This document shows, one piece after another, positions 14,701-28,493 of a stretch of 64,000 nt of DNA. The position numbers were made by a program, and so were the translations under genes. How positions within the stretch are numbered: position 1 is the stretch's first letter; every line of letters begins with the position of its first letter. The DNA is from Serinus canaria. Its lineage: Eukaryota; Chordata; Aves; Passeriformes; Fringillidae. The notes beneath the pieces were generated by a model that did no database searches, was not told the DNA's origin, and was given only the letters and a program-made list of their open reading frames with translations. The DNA lies in NCBI RefSeq assembly GCF_022539315.1, contig NC_066322.1:21524765-21588764 (forward strand), in the 5' to 3' direction.

Positions 14701-17700
14701 AAAGAAAATCCAGCATTAGTTTAAAAAGAAAAAAAGAAAAAAAGAAGGCAACAGGTCCCATTTCTGCTCTTCCCAAGTGCTCCCAGAAGCAAACACCTTG
14801 TGCTCCTGAACTGCTGGGCCATCTCCTCACATTACTAATAGATTGTAGCCAACCCTGCCTTCTACTGTTGCCTTATACTTTCCAGCACTGAACAGGAACC
14901 TCTCTGGGGCTGACTGCATGAAAACTTGGTAAAAAGGCACTTTAGTCTCCAGTTTTATTGCTTCTAGTATTTTTTAACAATCTAGCAGACCCATCGAGTT
15001 ATTCACAGCCTTTCTCATACATTGGAATAATTTGTTAATTAATTATGGCTTATATGATTTCCTGAATTAATTTCTTCATTTTGGTAATAATTACTTTGAA
15101 TTTTATCTACAGTAGTAGATATAATCTTTAGTTAGTATCACTGTAGATGGATTTTCATCTTCAGAAAACCACTACTACCTACACAAACACTCAGCCTTTA
15201 TTTTTTTCTCTGACTTTACTGCTCCCTCTCCATTTAGCCTGAGGCACACACATGCACAGTGTTGTCATAATTTCCTGACAGGTTCTAGGATTTCAGTTTA
15301 TATTTGTATACTTTCTTTCCTAACATTCTAAAATGCTTTCTCCTAGAGCTAACTTTTAAACTCTTGTCCCAGAGAAGACTGGAGCTCATATTCTGCAGAA
15401 ATAGCACTGGGGATTTCAAAGGAGATGTAACTTTTACTGTTTAAATTACACCCAGAAGATAGCATATACATTTTCAATACATTGGATATATGTAACATAC
15501 TCACATCTCTCACTTTCCAATACTGACTGTGCATGTATTTTTACAATACTAACTCCAAATACTACTTATAATACAGAAGCTCTTCATGGTATATCTCTGC
15601 CACTGCCTTAAACTGTGCAAGCAGTCCTTTGGTTAGGTATGCTGGGAGCTTGATACAACTGAGTGAATTAACTCTGTTTCTTTGTATGCCCAATTTCCAG
15701 TCTAACTTAATGGTGTTTGCAGTGAGATTCTACAAATGTGTGCCTTGTCCTCATAAAGAAGAATGAAAACTCAATTAGTGTGCACTCCCAAGCACTGGGA
15801 ATGGAGGATTTTTCAGACCATTAAAACAAATCACTGCAGCTACACATTGTTACTTGTGCTTTTTTAAAGTAGAATATATTATGTGTGAAAAAGCATCAAA
15901 AAGCATTAAAACATGACATGAATCCAAGTCATAGGGGTTTTTAAGGTAAAAAGTGGTGACTTACTACAGCAAGAGCAAATCAATTACTGGAAAAATTGCA
16001 CACTGCCTTAGAGTATGATGAAAGGCATCCAAATGGCCTCAAGTTCCATCCTTCTTGCATCAGTAGAAATGGATGAATATCACTATACCAACAATCCTGA
16101 CAATGCTACCAAGATTGCAGGTCCAGACCAAGCACCTGACACCAAAGGGGAAGCACCTCCATCTGCCACACTGGCTCTACATGAAGGAAGCCTAAATCTG
16201 CAGGAGAGATGGAAGCAGCCACATGTGTCAGGATGACTTCTTGGACAGCCAGAGGGCTGACAGCCAGGCAAGGATGTCACACCATTCTCCTCTCCTACCT
16301 TATCATTTTATGGATTTTTTTTTATTTTTTCATGGTTTGCATTATTAAGCTTTTTGAAAAGATCCCTATTAATACAGTTTCTCTAATTTGCATTAAAAAA
16401 CCCTTATTATTAAATAAAAAATATTATCTGCATAACAAAATTACAAATATTAGAAAACAGCAAAAATCAGTTGATTTCAATAAAGTTGCCTTGACAGACA
16501 GATCATAAATGCCAGTGGAAAGAAATACAGAAAATTCATTCTATTTAATTGTTAATCTGCTGACAGCACAAAGGTAGTGTAATGGACCTGGGTGTGCCCT
16601 TGAAATGCCTCTAACCTTTGTAAGCAGAAAAGTGGTCAGAACTTTTTTTCAGAAGATGAACAACCCCTGCATCTCCACAGAATCCTTTGAACCTCCTAGA
16701 TGTGGAAAATATGCCCACTGTGGTGTTTATATTTCATTTTTGTTTCTGTAGCATGCAGACAACTCCTATCCAAATTGAGAAACTAAGCAATTTTTTTTTA
16801 CTTCCTCTGTTTTCCCCATAACAAGGCTTCACCTATGAAGAAGGCACAAGCTGGGCTGGTGCTTGCCAACTTGATCATTATATTAATAAGTCCATCAAAA
16901 CCATATTAGAAAGATTCACCAGTAAGACTGCAAGCACTGGACAATAAAACAATATTAAATCTAATTATATTTAGTAAATAATCATGAAAGAGCTGAAATT
17001 CAGAAAGAATTTTCAATATTAAAACAACAGCAGGAATATGAAAAGCAAGTGTACCATAAAGATAATGAGTAGAGGGACCAAGCTGGGATGTATTTGCAAT
17101 CAAATTGGTTTCTCCTCCAGCAACTGCATTGTGAAGCATCTAGATGGAATCTGTGGTCAAGAAACATCTAACATTTCAAAAACTCAGCATCACACACTGT
17201 CAGCCATTCCCAGGATTATTATGAGTGAAATCTCCTGTCTCTATATGACAAGAAGTCATAGGGATTTGGGTTTCAGCTTGTTTTTGAGCCAAAAGCTTTG
17301 AAGCACTTTTTGTTCTGAAATGCGGCATCACAATGAATTTTGTGACAGATCATTTCCCTAATGATCACATTTCCTGTAGTGAGACTTTTTATCTTCCTCT
17401 ATGACTGCACCAACACTGCAACAGACACTCTGCAGCACCTTCCACCTCCAGTGAAAAGGCCTTTACAGTCCCTTAGATTGAAAGAGGACTCAAAGAAATG
17501 TGTCACTCTGACTTAAGTCCTGGATCAGGACTCTGCATCACCAGCACAGCTGTTTTGATTTGGGGGTTGGACTTATTTCACAAGAAAGGTACATGGTTAC
17601 TTCTATAACAATCTGCCTCACTAAGACCTACCATCACCCTGATCATGTTAATTCTCATTTGCATTTGCCTCCTGCAATGCCACAATAATTCCAGATCAGA

Positions 17701-18289
17701 AAATAAATGGAACTGTGAACATACTGAGCCCTGCTATAAAATTACTGAGACATCACTGTTATTACTCTGGTCTTGATTTACTCTTGCTCACGTTCATTAA
17801 AAAATGCCACCCTATGATCTGAAACAACTGTCCAAGCAACTCTTTTATTTGTGCTCAATTTGATACCTCTGACTGGAATTAGGCAGAAATTTTCTGTTGA
17901 AGATGAAACAATCATCTCCCAGGAAGAAGAATTAATGCCCTCAAGTCCTCCTGCAGTAATCTTTGCTGAATTTCACATCAAGTTTTCATGTCTACCCTTA
18001 CTTGGATGACAAGTACTTTATGCAGAAGGCTGACCCAGGATTTCTGCAGCTGGCTGAGGTGATGTACAGGCCTCCTACCATGCTGCTGATTGACCAACAG
18101 GGTTCATTAAATTAATGGTTCATTTCATGCATTAATCAGTCTTATACTCTCAGTTTGGGTTGTTCAATATGGCTTTTGCTTCAGTTTGCTGCAAAGAATG
18201 TGACTTCCTTTATGAAATTACAGTCACAAATAATCAACTTCAATGTTTGGAGTAAAAAATGCTCCTTCTTTTGTCTTCACTTCTGATCC

Positions 18290-18310
18290 TTTTTTTTTTT
18301 TTTTTTTTTT
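18290..18310 (+). repeat. Poly-T tract, 21 bases
   Basis: Uninterrupted run of 21 T inside the PTPRC intron. It lies about 110 bp before the first 184-bp repeat copy and is not adjacent to it. On the minus strand it is poly-A, but no retrocopy was recognised next to it. Confidence 0.9.
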
Positions 18311-18422
18311 GGCTTCTTACTCAGCAAAAGCTCCAGAGCATTTCTTTTTGATCAGCAGCTTTTCAAGTGACCTTTTTAAAGTCAACTATCTGAATTATTC
18401 TGTTTAACACAGAAATAATAAA

Positions 18423-18606
18423 TTTTACTTGATAAAGTGTTCTGAGCTCTGTGGAACAGTAAGATATTCAGAAAGGTGCACTGAAGTCCATTTATGAAGT
18501 AGAAATATTTTATATCATCTCTATGAGGTGACAATTTGCTATAATGAACAGGTGTCCCAAAGCTCTTTTCTTTTGCATTTCCTTTAATAAATAATGTTTA
18601 TCAGCA
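18423..18606 (+). repeat. Copy 1 of a 184-bp dispersed direct repeat
   Basis: This block aligns without gaps to 19633-19816, offset by exactly 1,210 bp, with about 12 mismatches by eye (roughly 93% identity). It begins TTTTACTTG and ends CAGCA, and similarity stops sharply on both sides. I do not recognise the family. It lacks clear TG...CA ends, so it is not an obvious LTR pair. It could be a local duplication or two copies of an unknown interspersed repeat. Confidence 0.85.
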
Positions 18607-19632
18607 CTTACTGAAATAAATAAGTGATCTGATTTCTGCAAATACATACTTTTCATGGCTTGTGAATCCTGAATGGTGTCTGTGGGGTGGCCAAGAGATC
18701 AAGCCTTGTGTCTCTGGCATGATAAATGATGTAGTTTAAATTCTCTATAAGGAATCCTAATAAATTTGACCAAATTTAAACTAGTGAATAACTCTGGTTT
18801 TTTAATGGCACAGATTTAAATAAGTAAGACACTGAAACATTATTAACACTGATTTTAAAGATAAGCCATGTTGTTTTAGGCAAAACTTACAAACATGAGA
18901 GCTTCTCTGGGTAAGAATCTTCTGAAGAGGCACTATAATCCTTTCTCTGAGCAGAATTCCTCCCCCCACACCTGTAAGAATTGCCTATACTCTTTCTTAG
19001 ACTGGAAGAATGAGAATGTTCTGCCTACACTTCCTGGAAACTGGGCCTAGGCCTGTGTGTCTGCTTTTATCAAAATATCCATCAAAGGTCAGGTAACTTT
19101 CCATACTCATCTAGAGACAAGATGCTACCTATCCTGATGAATCAGTTCAAGAGTGTTAGTGCTCTTCCCTCAAAACAGATCAGATATAACCACTAAGAAA
19201 ATGAAGTGCATTATTTCCATGACTGTTTCCAAGCATGCTCAGAATTACACTGGTAGCAGATTCCACAGCTTCTTCCACTGTGGCCCTCCAATCAGCTCTT
19301 CCCTGGCTTTGGAGCTGGTGGCAGGGCACAAAGGGCTGAGTAGGAAATCAGCCAGGAAGGGCTAACTAGACTTCTGCACTAGTTCTGACAGCTATGAGAA
19401 AGTATGAGTATGGGACACTGAGCACTAGTTTTAAAAAAGAAAAGACAAAAAAGAGAAAAGGACGAAAAAAATGCTATCACTGAAGAAATGCTGGAGATAA
19501 GCCAGTAGGTTTTCATCCTCTTTAGACTAATGCCAAAAGGTGATTGTGCCTGCAGTACTAATTTACTTCTTTCATGAGAAACTCCCTGACTTACAGGGAA
19601 AGAAAACAATGACTTTTTATAAAGTACAAAGC

Positions 19633-19816
19633 TTTTACTTGCTAAAGTGTTCTGAGCTCTGTGGAACAGTAAGATATTCAGAAAGGAGCAGTGAAGTCCA
19701 TTTATGAAGTAGAAATAGTTCCTATCAGCTCTATGAGGTGACAAATTGCTATGATGAACAAGTGTCCCAAAGCTCTTTTCTTTTGCATTTCCTTTAATAA
19801 ATAATGCTTACCAGCA
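19633..19816 (+). repeat. Copy 2 of the 184-bp dispersed direct repeat
   Basis: Partner of 18423-18606 in the same orientation. Four of the differences cluster within about 11 bases in the middle (around 19717-19727). The rest are single substitutions. The 1,026 bp between the copies is unique within the window. Confidence 0.85.
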
Positions 19817-22800
19817 TCAAGACTGCTTTTTATAATAAAATCATACACACATAAGCTGTTCCAAAAGTCATTGTCTAGGGAGCAAAGGCAATTACTCAAG
19901 AGCTGGCAAATATCTATTTGTATTGCCAGTGCAAAAGCACCAGTCCTTTTCCTTTCCTAACACTGCTGAACATCCACAGAGAGGTTTCTTCCACGATCAC
20001 AGACTGCTCTTTTGGTCTGGCTTAGAACACGGCTCCAGAACAGGTGGTGAAGATGTCTTTCACCTGCAGAGCTGATTCTGTGCTTGAGCCATGAAGTGAG
20101 GGAGGCAAAGAGCCCTGAGAACACAGAGATCTTACAGCTAAGTAGGGAAATGGTGGCTTAGGTAACAGGATTAATATTCCAGATCTCATCACCGAATTCT
20201 TGTATGATGTTACAAAATGTACTCACACTAAAATTTACATGCAGCAATCATTAATTGGTCTGCATTTAACAGGTTCTTAATTATACCAGTCTGACTGACA
20301 AAAGTGGTGACCTTTCAAAACTGAAAATTAATCGGAGACAAGAACCCCTCTCCTTAAAGCACCCCTAAGTTCAGTTAATTTTTCTGATTATTAGACCGAT
20401 CTTCTCTTTGGGCCATTTTATCATCACAGGTATGGAAATCTATATGTGTGTTGCACTTAGCTAGAGAAAATGAGCAGCAGCAGCTTCAAAAAAATAGAAA
20501 AAGAAACAAGTATTTCTAGTTGTAGAAAGTTTTCAGTAGCAATTCTGTAAATATGGCCTGAACTGCACAGCAACACAGCATTGAGCAACATAGATATAAA
20601 ACACTGAACAGATTTTCATTCTCTTCACAGAAAAGAGAATCCAGTAAAGGAAAAACCCCTTTCTGAAGTTCTGAAGAACTTCTTTCAGTGAAGATACTGA
20701 TTGCATCCACCACCACTGCAAAGATCTGGTATCAGCCATATGTCAGCTTTATCACTCAATCATTGCAGTGCTCTTCAGACACTACCTTAGAGATCTAAAG
20801 CAATTTTTTAAAAGTGTGTAGGGTTACTGTACCTGCTTTCTTTCCCCTATGGTTACTCATTATCTCGAGGAAAGGCTGTCATAACAGACAGAGACCAGAT
20901 TTTACAGAAAGATTATATTAGTAAACAGTTATTACACACATATTACACAATGCATCTCCATTCAAGGCTCTGCTTACAGCTGTATCTTATGATCAACTAC
21001 TGCATTTGCAAACAGACCCATTCCAAATGCTTAACATTTCATGACAAAACCTTTTCACTAAAACTTGCAGCCATCTAGAACCCAAAAGTCCTTATGACCG
21101 TGAAATCACACACTGCAAATTAAAAACAATTAATTCCACAAAAACCAAACAATCAAAAAGCAAACCAAAACACCCCAACCCTCAGCAGTGTTCAGTAGAT
21201 ATCTGTAGAAAGATATTCTGTACTGTATTACAGATCCAGGTCACACTTGAATTAATTGCAGAGCTTGTATCTCCAGATCTTGCATCTACAGAATTCATGC
21301 TCTGATAATCAGAAAACATGATTTTTTTTTTACAGTCTAAATAAATCAGCTAGGTCAATCACAAGTCAAAACAATTTATTATTGTTATTACTATTTATGA
21401 GCACTTAGATATGAAAGTGCTGAATGCAACCTGAAATTTTTTTGAACTGAACAGAACAGAATGTGGAACCTCTCTTCCACATCCAGATGCTGTTCATGAT
21501 AGCTCATCTGCTGCAGGTAGAGGAACAGCTACAAGAACTGAGAATCAGGAGGGTGGGATTACATGCTCTCCCATACCAGACATGTGTGTGTGTTTGTAAC
21601 ACATCATCCACACACTCTGTTGTTTGTTTACTGTAGTTCACTCTCTGATGGGAGAATGCAATATGTTAATGAAAGGATTAAACAGCTGGAGAAAATAATC
21701 ATTGCAAATAAATATAGTGCCTTTGCATGTGACCTGATTTTTGGTTTCCACGCAGCAAGAGAAGAGCTACCTCTTTACCCACAGTAGTTTTACCATAAAG
21801 TGTTATCCCAGGAATACTTACACCACTTTTTGCCATGTATAAAGGTTTTAAGAGCACAGTGTGATGATATGTGCAATACATGGGCCTGTGTAGGACAGTT
21901 TATCTTGAATCCTGGGAATAATGTATTGTATGTTGCTTTGAATATTTTGAGGTGTTGTATGTCCCTTTCTCAGAAAAGGAAATAAATAGCACAGGAGATT
22001 ATGCAAGTTCTCTGGCTGGCCACATATGCTGCTATCACTTTTTCCATTATCAGTCTTTCCTCTCACCTCTATAGCATTCCCTTTAAAGAAATATCCACGC
22101 TGTTCAGAATCAGATCAGAAATCCTTTGAGGACAGGACCATACTTCATCCTACATTTGTGCAGCACCTGGCCCAGCAAGACCACAGCTATGGAAAATAGC
22201 CTTCCTATAAACAGAGCAGTAAGATAGTCACAACCACACAGAGGAGCAACTCCTTCCTGACTTCCTAAGTAGCTCTTTCTTTCTTTTCCAAGTATCCAGA
22301 AAAACTTTCAGAAAACATTAACTTGCAGCTGAACACCACAATTTTTCCCATTGTCTCAGTGACCAACACATGGAGGTCCTCTGAAAATCTGATCACTTTA
22401 TTCTATGTAAAAACATTTCCTGAGTGTTTTGGAGCTCACAGTCAAAGCCAGGGATATCTCTTCCAAACAGGTTTCTCAGGGACTTGGAGTCCAAGACCCC
22501 CAAGTAGGTTTAAAGGAGAGAAAAGAGAAAAAAAAGAAGGGGGAAAAAAACCCCAAAAAACCCAAAACCAAAACCCAAACTAGCAAAACCAGAACTATAA
22601 AATAAATTCTGTAAGACACTGAAAAGCCTTTCCAGACTTTCCACTGACGTCACCACCGAGGTGAGACTCAGGTGAGCAGCAATTCTGTTGTGAAGAGAAA
22701 CAGAGAGCATCAGCTGCAGTGAGATCAGTTGAAAATGGCATTTCTGACATGCATTTTGTTATGAAAATGTCTCCCTTGCTTGGTGAAAAGTGTGGTTTTT

Positions 22801-23183
22801 AGAAGCCATGGTTTGCAGGCAAGTCCTTCCCTTGCCATTTAAGGCACTCTCCTGCAATGACAACACACTTGACGACATCCACATTGTAAATGGTTTTCTT
22901 TCCAATATTAACACAAAAACTTCAACCAGCTACTGCACCAAACATTTGTCTATTTATTCAGGGCAGTGCTAAACTGCATCTTAGCAGGCCATTGAACCCA
23001 GCATTAATTACAGGAGGAAGACAAATGCAGCTGTTGCTTTTTTATTAACTTTTGGAACAATTGATCCACATATCTTGGCATTTTTCTCCTGAACTGTTCT
23101 GTGATTTATAATTAATTTAATGCATCATGTGTTGATTCAAAAGGCATCTGTAGGTGAGTTCCAGAACTGTATGCTTCTATAAA

Positions 23184-23224
23184 TAATATCATAGTAAAAT
23201 TATGACAGTTTTACTATGATATTA
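23184..23224. repeat. AT-rich perfect inverted repeat, 16-bp arms
   Basis: The left arm at 23184-23199 and the right arm at 23209-23224 are exact reverse complements, separated by a 9-base spacer. The arm begins TAATATCATAG. It could fold as a hairpin in DNA or intronic RNA. No surrounding transposon ends were recognised. Confidence 0.85.
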
Positions 23225-26200
23225 GTACACAGTAAAACTATTTTATCACTTCAAAATCCTCATGGCCAAACCGATCAGTGTGCAGAAAAGTAAAAAATGC
23301 TAAATTTGGCAAGCCAAACAACACAGGATTTTATGAAAGTTTCATGTCTGAATATGACAAAGCCTTGATCCGTTACTGTCAAGGTTATATAACTCTTTAC
23401 AGAATTTACATTCATTTCCTTGAGGTGCCTCCCTTGTATTCAGCACCATTCCACTGTAAATCTTCTAAACTGTAGAGAGGAAGCTGACACTGGGTTAAAC
23501 TGTTATTACTCATACATTTTTTTCTAAGAGCAGGAATATTGGATGTCTCTCAGAAACATTTATTTCTGTCATTTCATTAGCAGACAGACAGCAAAATCAG
23601 AAATGCTACTAATGTCTACTAACGCATATTTCTTTCTGCTCTTTCACATCTTTCCCTCAAACTTTAACCACATTTCTTACCTCAGACTAAGACACCAGAC
23701 TGCAGGTGTGTGCAGGATGTAGAAAGATCTTTCACTTCTGTTGAGGCAGCACAGTTGAGCACAGCAGCATTAATGAAGCTGCAAACCAAGTCAAGCTTTT
23801 TTCTATACTTGTTAGACAGTCTGAGGTATTACCTTCCCAAATATAACCCTTCCACTCACACACATTGCACAGGCATGCATATTCACAGACTGCATTTTGG
23901 GAGGAGGGACCTTGTGTACTGCATACAAGAGATCTAGGGCAATAATCTCTTACTGCCATCAGGGACCAAGTAAAAAAAAATTCCACATAATTTAAAAAAT
24001 ATGTTTCATCATTTAAAGTCTTCCAAAAAAGTATGATATGAATAAAGAAATCCTCCAGATACTCTATCCAAAACTCATTAAAACTGGAAGGTTTCTCTAA
24101 GATGTGTACACATGTGATTTTGCATTCATTTTAGACATCAAAGATCTATCTTAAGAGGTTAATCAAACTGCTGCAGTAGCAGCACTGGTCATCTTTCCTT
24201 TGCTTATGTGAGTGTACGATTTTATATTATATGCTGACAAAGTCAACTTGGCCTGCACTTCTCTAGAACAGTTGTTCAGGTTTATAACTGCTACCACTGA
24301 GACTCCTAAAACACCTAATTTACTAGACAGGCTTCCTATTGTATTTACCCTTAGGTGTGGAGGATTCTTTATAACATGAATCCTTTTGCAGCTGTGGTCT
24401 GTTTAGCACACCTCAGCTCATCCACTGACACAGGAAATAAAAGGCTGGTGGTCCTGTTCTGGTGTCTCAAGAACTCATTCACCAGCTTCAGATATTTCAC
24501 CCAATAATGGGTAAAATAGAAACTACACTTGATGTGATCATGTTTTACAGAATTTCAGATTTGCTAGGGTTAAGCACAGTATGGGTTGTTCTTACTCAGC
24601 ATAAAACTATCAGCTCCCCATTGACAATACCTGTGCCTTAGGACTGAGAAAAAGGTATAAATTTATGTACAAGTCCTTTGCCCCATACTTTTGCTTTCTT
24701 TGCTCAGATCCTCCACCCAAAATACTCTAATGCACAGCCAGTTTCATCACATTAACTGGTGGTAGTTTTCATGTTGCAAGACACAGGCATACGTGTAAAT
24801 AATTAAGGAATTAGAACTCTGCATTTTCGGCAAGGTAAGTGTTACTATCTTCAATGTGACAGATGATGAAACTGAAGTCTGGAGAAATGAAAGCAACACT
24901 TCACACCAGGAGTTTCTGAGACTGCCTAGACTGCAGCTGACTTCTGTCTCTTAGATCTTATTCTAGAAGCCTGACTCTACTTTGTTGTTTATCTTACCCT
25001 ATTTTTCCCCTACATAAATCTTAACTTACAAGCCTCCATAAACAATTCAAGGCTTAATACTATCTTAAATATTCAATTCAGTTTTTCAGTGTAGGTGATT
25101 ATCTGTAAAGGCAATGGTAGCCCTGTACTTTTGTAACATCTCAGTTGAGTTCTGTATTATATACTTCTCTGAGTGTAAAAATCTTTCAACTCATACAGGA
25201 CATATGCTCCAGTTAACGAACTACTATTTCCTTATATATTTTACAAAGAGCTTCATTGTATGGCTTCATTTTTCTATTAGACAGCTATTTTGATTATTTC
25301 TCTTACTGTCAGGAAAAGAATCTATTTCAAAAGGCAATTAAAAATATTCCTCCGTGGAGTCCACATTTTTGAAACAACAAAAAAGTCATTCATGCCCTAA
25401 AAAAAGGTACCTCTAGAGCTCTTTGCAAGGCAGTGGGATTATGAATGAAGAACAGACAGATTGTGAGAGAAGTCTTTGAAACTAAAGAATAGAAACCTAA
25501 GCAAGCAGGCCAGCCGAGAAGGCACTGACACAGAGGGAATAACTGCAAGAACAGTACTGCAAAGTAGTGGTATAAAAGAAAAGAAGTGGATCCTGTTAGC
25601 TATACAACACTATGGATAATATAAGCTAGCACTGAAGTGCTCACAGCTAGTTTCTAAAATCCTGGCATTGAAGGCCCCAAACTGCTTCACTTGAAAGGGA
25701 AAAAAGCCTAGAAATAGATAAAATGCTGAAACAGTTACTGAAACACCAGTGAAAAAGACCTGTTTGCAAGTGCATGGATAGCTTGGAAATACATCAGGAC
25801 ATGCGGGCTAAAAGAACAGTCAAGTTGCAGGAAAACAAACAACTTTCGTAACTCTATCTGTTATTTTAATCTTGATATTTACAGGAGGAAGTCAGGGTTT
25901 TGCCACTCTTTAAAACTTCTCACCTTTTCTTTTTTTTTTTTTTCCACAGAAGTGCTTTAGGGCCTAAACTGAGCTTTGAAGAGAGTCAACTACTTCCTCC
26001 AAAATATACTGGATGCACTTCATAAGTTTGTCTGAAAGAAAAAACCTGCTTGATTTCTGTTATATAGGATTTAAGATAAATCAGTGTGAGCGATGGGTAT
26101 CTCAGGAGGATGCAGAAAGCAGCAGAGCTTGGGGACAATTGCTGTCTCACAGGCAGAGCTGGCAGTCACAGTGCCAGCAGCCAGCTCGGTGAGCCCATCT

Positions 26201-26299
26201 GCTCTGAGCAGGCACAAACACCCGGGCAAGCCCTGCCAAGCCATGCACTCCTGTAACACACAGCCTCTGCTGGGGCTCAGAGGAACTCACAGCCACAGA

Positions 26300-26395
26300 G
26301 CTGAACTCTTGCTAGCAAGCTTTGTCCAGCACTTCACACCTTCCTAAGCTGAACTCTTGCTAGCAAGCCTTGTCCAGCACTTCACACCTTCCTGC
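26300..26395 (+). repeat. 48-bp tandem duplication, two copies
   Basis: Units 26300-26347 and 26348-26395 both begin GCTGAACTCTTGCTAGCAAG and differ at about three positions. The period is a multiple of three and a chance open frame passes through it, but no protein family is recognised. Confidence 0.9.
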
Positions 26396-27353
26396 AGCAC
26401 TTCTCACTCCTCTGCTGGTTTGGATTCCATCTCTGCAGCCACCCCCGTGCTGTGCTCTCCCCACTTTGGTTCTCACCCTGGGACTGCAGCAGAGGAGGAA
26501 CAGCCTCCCAAAGAAGGCAGAATGACTAAGTCTGCCCTTCTCTGACATGCAGACACTTCAGAGATACTTGAGCTAACTACACCAGGTAGTTGACTGAGTA
26601 AAGTGAAGCCATGTCAGCAGAGTTCAACGTGGGTGAATTTCTTCTGCCTTCCTGGGGGACCAAGTTTATGCTTATGAATATTAACTCTTAAAGCAGATAG
26701 AGAATGTAAACAGAGAAGGAACATTTCCATGGCCTGCTGTTCTCTCCTAGCTCCTAGCAGGATACAGTAAATACCACAATGCAGCTGCACAGCAAAGGAA
26801 AACAGAATATATACAATGTATTCCCATCTTCAGCGTGGAGACTGCTGCTGGATTAATGCATACAAATGCTACTGGACTAGCAGGCAGTTCTGAAGAGAGG
26901 TCATGGGAGTCAGAAAAACAGAGCTTGATTCCTGACACTCAGCACATTTGGAAAGTCACTTCATCCTGTTTCCTCCCCCCATTTCTTCTGCCTTATTTCA
27001 TTATATATACAGTGTTTTTAACATGCTTACTGTTGATTTGTTCTTCAGAACCTTAATATATAAATTCACCAAATTGAAACTAAAATTTCAAGGTTCCACT
27101 AAACTAAACAAGTCGTTCCAAATATGAAGCCACCAAGAGCTGGACCCTCTTTAGAACTGGTCTCTGCATGAGTTTTTTTGGCTTTAGGTCTATACGGGTA
27201 AAATATTCTTAGTATATCAATATACTGATGTGAGTGAATAAAAATGACTAGAACTTGTCTTTTCCCTACAATGTAAGACAGACTCACTAGTCCAGAACCA
27301 ATGTCTCTTGTCCTGTCTGCATCAACAGATATACCTACAGCACATCCACAACC

Positions 27354-27737
27354 TATTACAGCGGTTTTCTGGGGTCTCAGGAGGAGGGAAGAGATGAGAC
27401 AGTAGACTCCATGCATCAGAAGGCTTGATTTATTATGATATGATATATAAGATATAAAAACTATACTAACAGAATAAAGAGAAGGATTTCACTACAAAGC
27501 TAAGCTAAGAATAGTAAAGAATGTGTAAACTGAAGTCTTCTCAGCCCGAGACGGGCCAAACAGGTGAATTGTGATAGGCTCTTAATTGCAAACAGTCTGA
27601 CGGGGCCAATCACAGATTTTCCCGTGGCATTCCACAGCAGCAGATAAGAATTGTTTACCGTTGTTCCTGAGGCTTTTCAGCTCTCAGGAAAGGAAAATTC
27701 CTAAGTAAAGGATTTTTCATAAACTATGTCGGTGACA
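27354..27737 (-). mobile_element. Solo LTR of an avian endogenous retrovirus, with 6-bp target duplication
   Basis: On the minus strand the element starts TGTCACCGACATAG at 27737 and ends CTGTAATA at 27354, giving 384 bp. The usual terminal CA has become TA. It is flanked by the exact hexamer ACAACC at 27348-27353 and 27738-27743. A 6-bp duplication is typical of class II (ERVK-like) elements. An AATAAA polyadenylation signal lies on the minus strand near 27428-27433, and the sequence resembles LTRs I recall from songbird genomes. No internal retroviral sequence adjoins either end, so this is a recombined solo LTR. It lies in the PTPRC intron in the PTPRC sense orientation. Confidence 0.88.
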
Positions 27738-28088
27738 ACAACCCAGCCATCTGCTTGTTATGTTTGAACAGTCTAGGTTAATGAGTAAAAAAAAAAAAAA
27801 AATCAATCACATATTTAGTCCAAATCTGTATCTAATTTCAGTCCAGAAACAAAGTTGTTCAGCCAGTTGTTCTGCTGAGCTCCAACCAACTTATGTCCTG
27901 CCTGTAGCTTAGGTATGACACCATAATGAAACTGAACTGCTTCCAGTTCAGCAGTTGTGTCTGGCCAGCCCAGGGAGTGAGCAGAGCTGCCAGCCACCTG
28001 CATGCACACCACTCCCTGCCTCCATTCACTGGGAATAAAGCATTGGGGTTGTGCACAGCGTGTAAAGCAGGACATTTGTTGTAAATTT

Positions 28089-28122
28089 GAGTGCAGGACT
28101 CTATTCGTGAGTGCAGGACTCT
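28089..28122 (+). repeat. 20-bp period tandem duplication
   Basis: The phrase GAGTGCAGGACTCT occurs at 28089 and again at 28109, with a six-base linker in the first unit. It is a short local duplication between the solo LTR and the retroviral element. Confidence 0.85.
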
Positions 28123-28493
28123 GGGGTATGCATTTCTGAAACCCTTGAGTGCACCAGTACAACAAAAAAGAACTGTCTCAAACAGAACCTGCAGTAGGGC
28201 ATCTCTAAGAGGACAGCATCAGCGGTGATAGTCTTCACTTTCTTCTACCTTTAAATACATTCTCCTGCCAGAGCAATTCCCCTTATATTTTATCCTACAC
28301 ATAAAATGAACAAATATTACTAAGTCCCACTGCTTAGAAAATTCAGTTGGCCAGACAATTTCGACCTGTGAAAAAGATTTTCATGGAAAATCAGAGCCAT
28401 AGGATAAGCTATCTGAAAATAAAATGCAACACTTCCAGCTGGAAACTTGCACTACTCTTGAGCATGGAGACTACATGACCAGAATTTCAGGTG

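Noticed and set aside
16015..16236. 73-codon plus-strand frame with gene-like composition
   Set aside because: No homologue recognised and no splice or promoter support.
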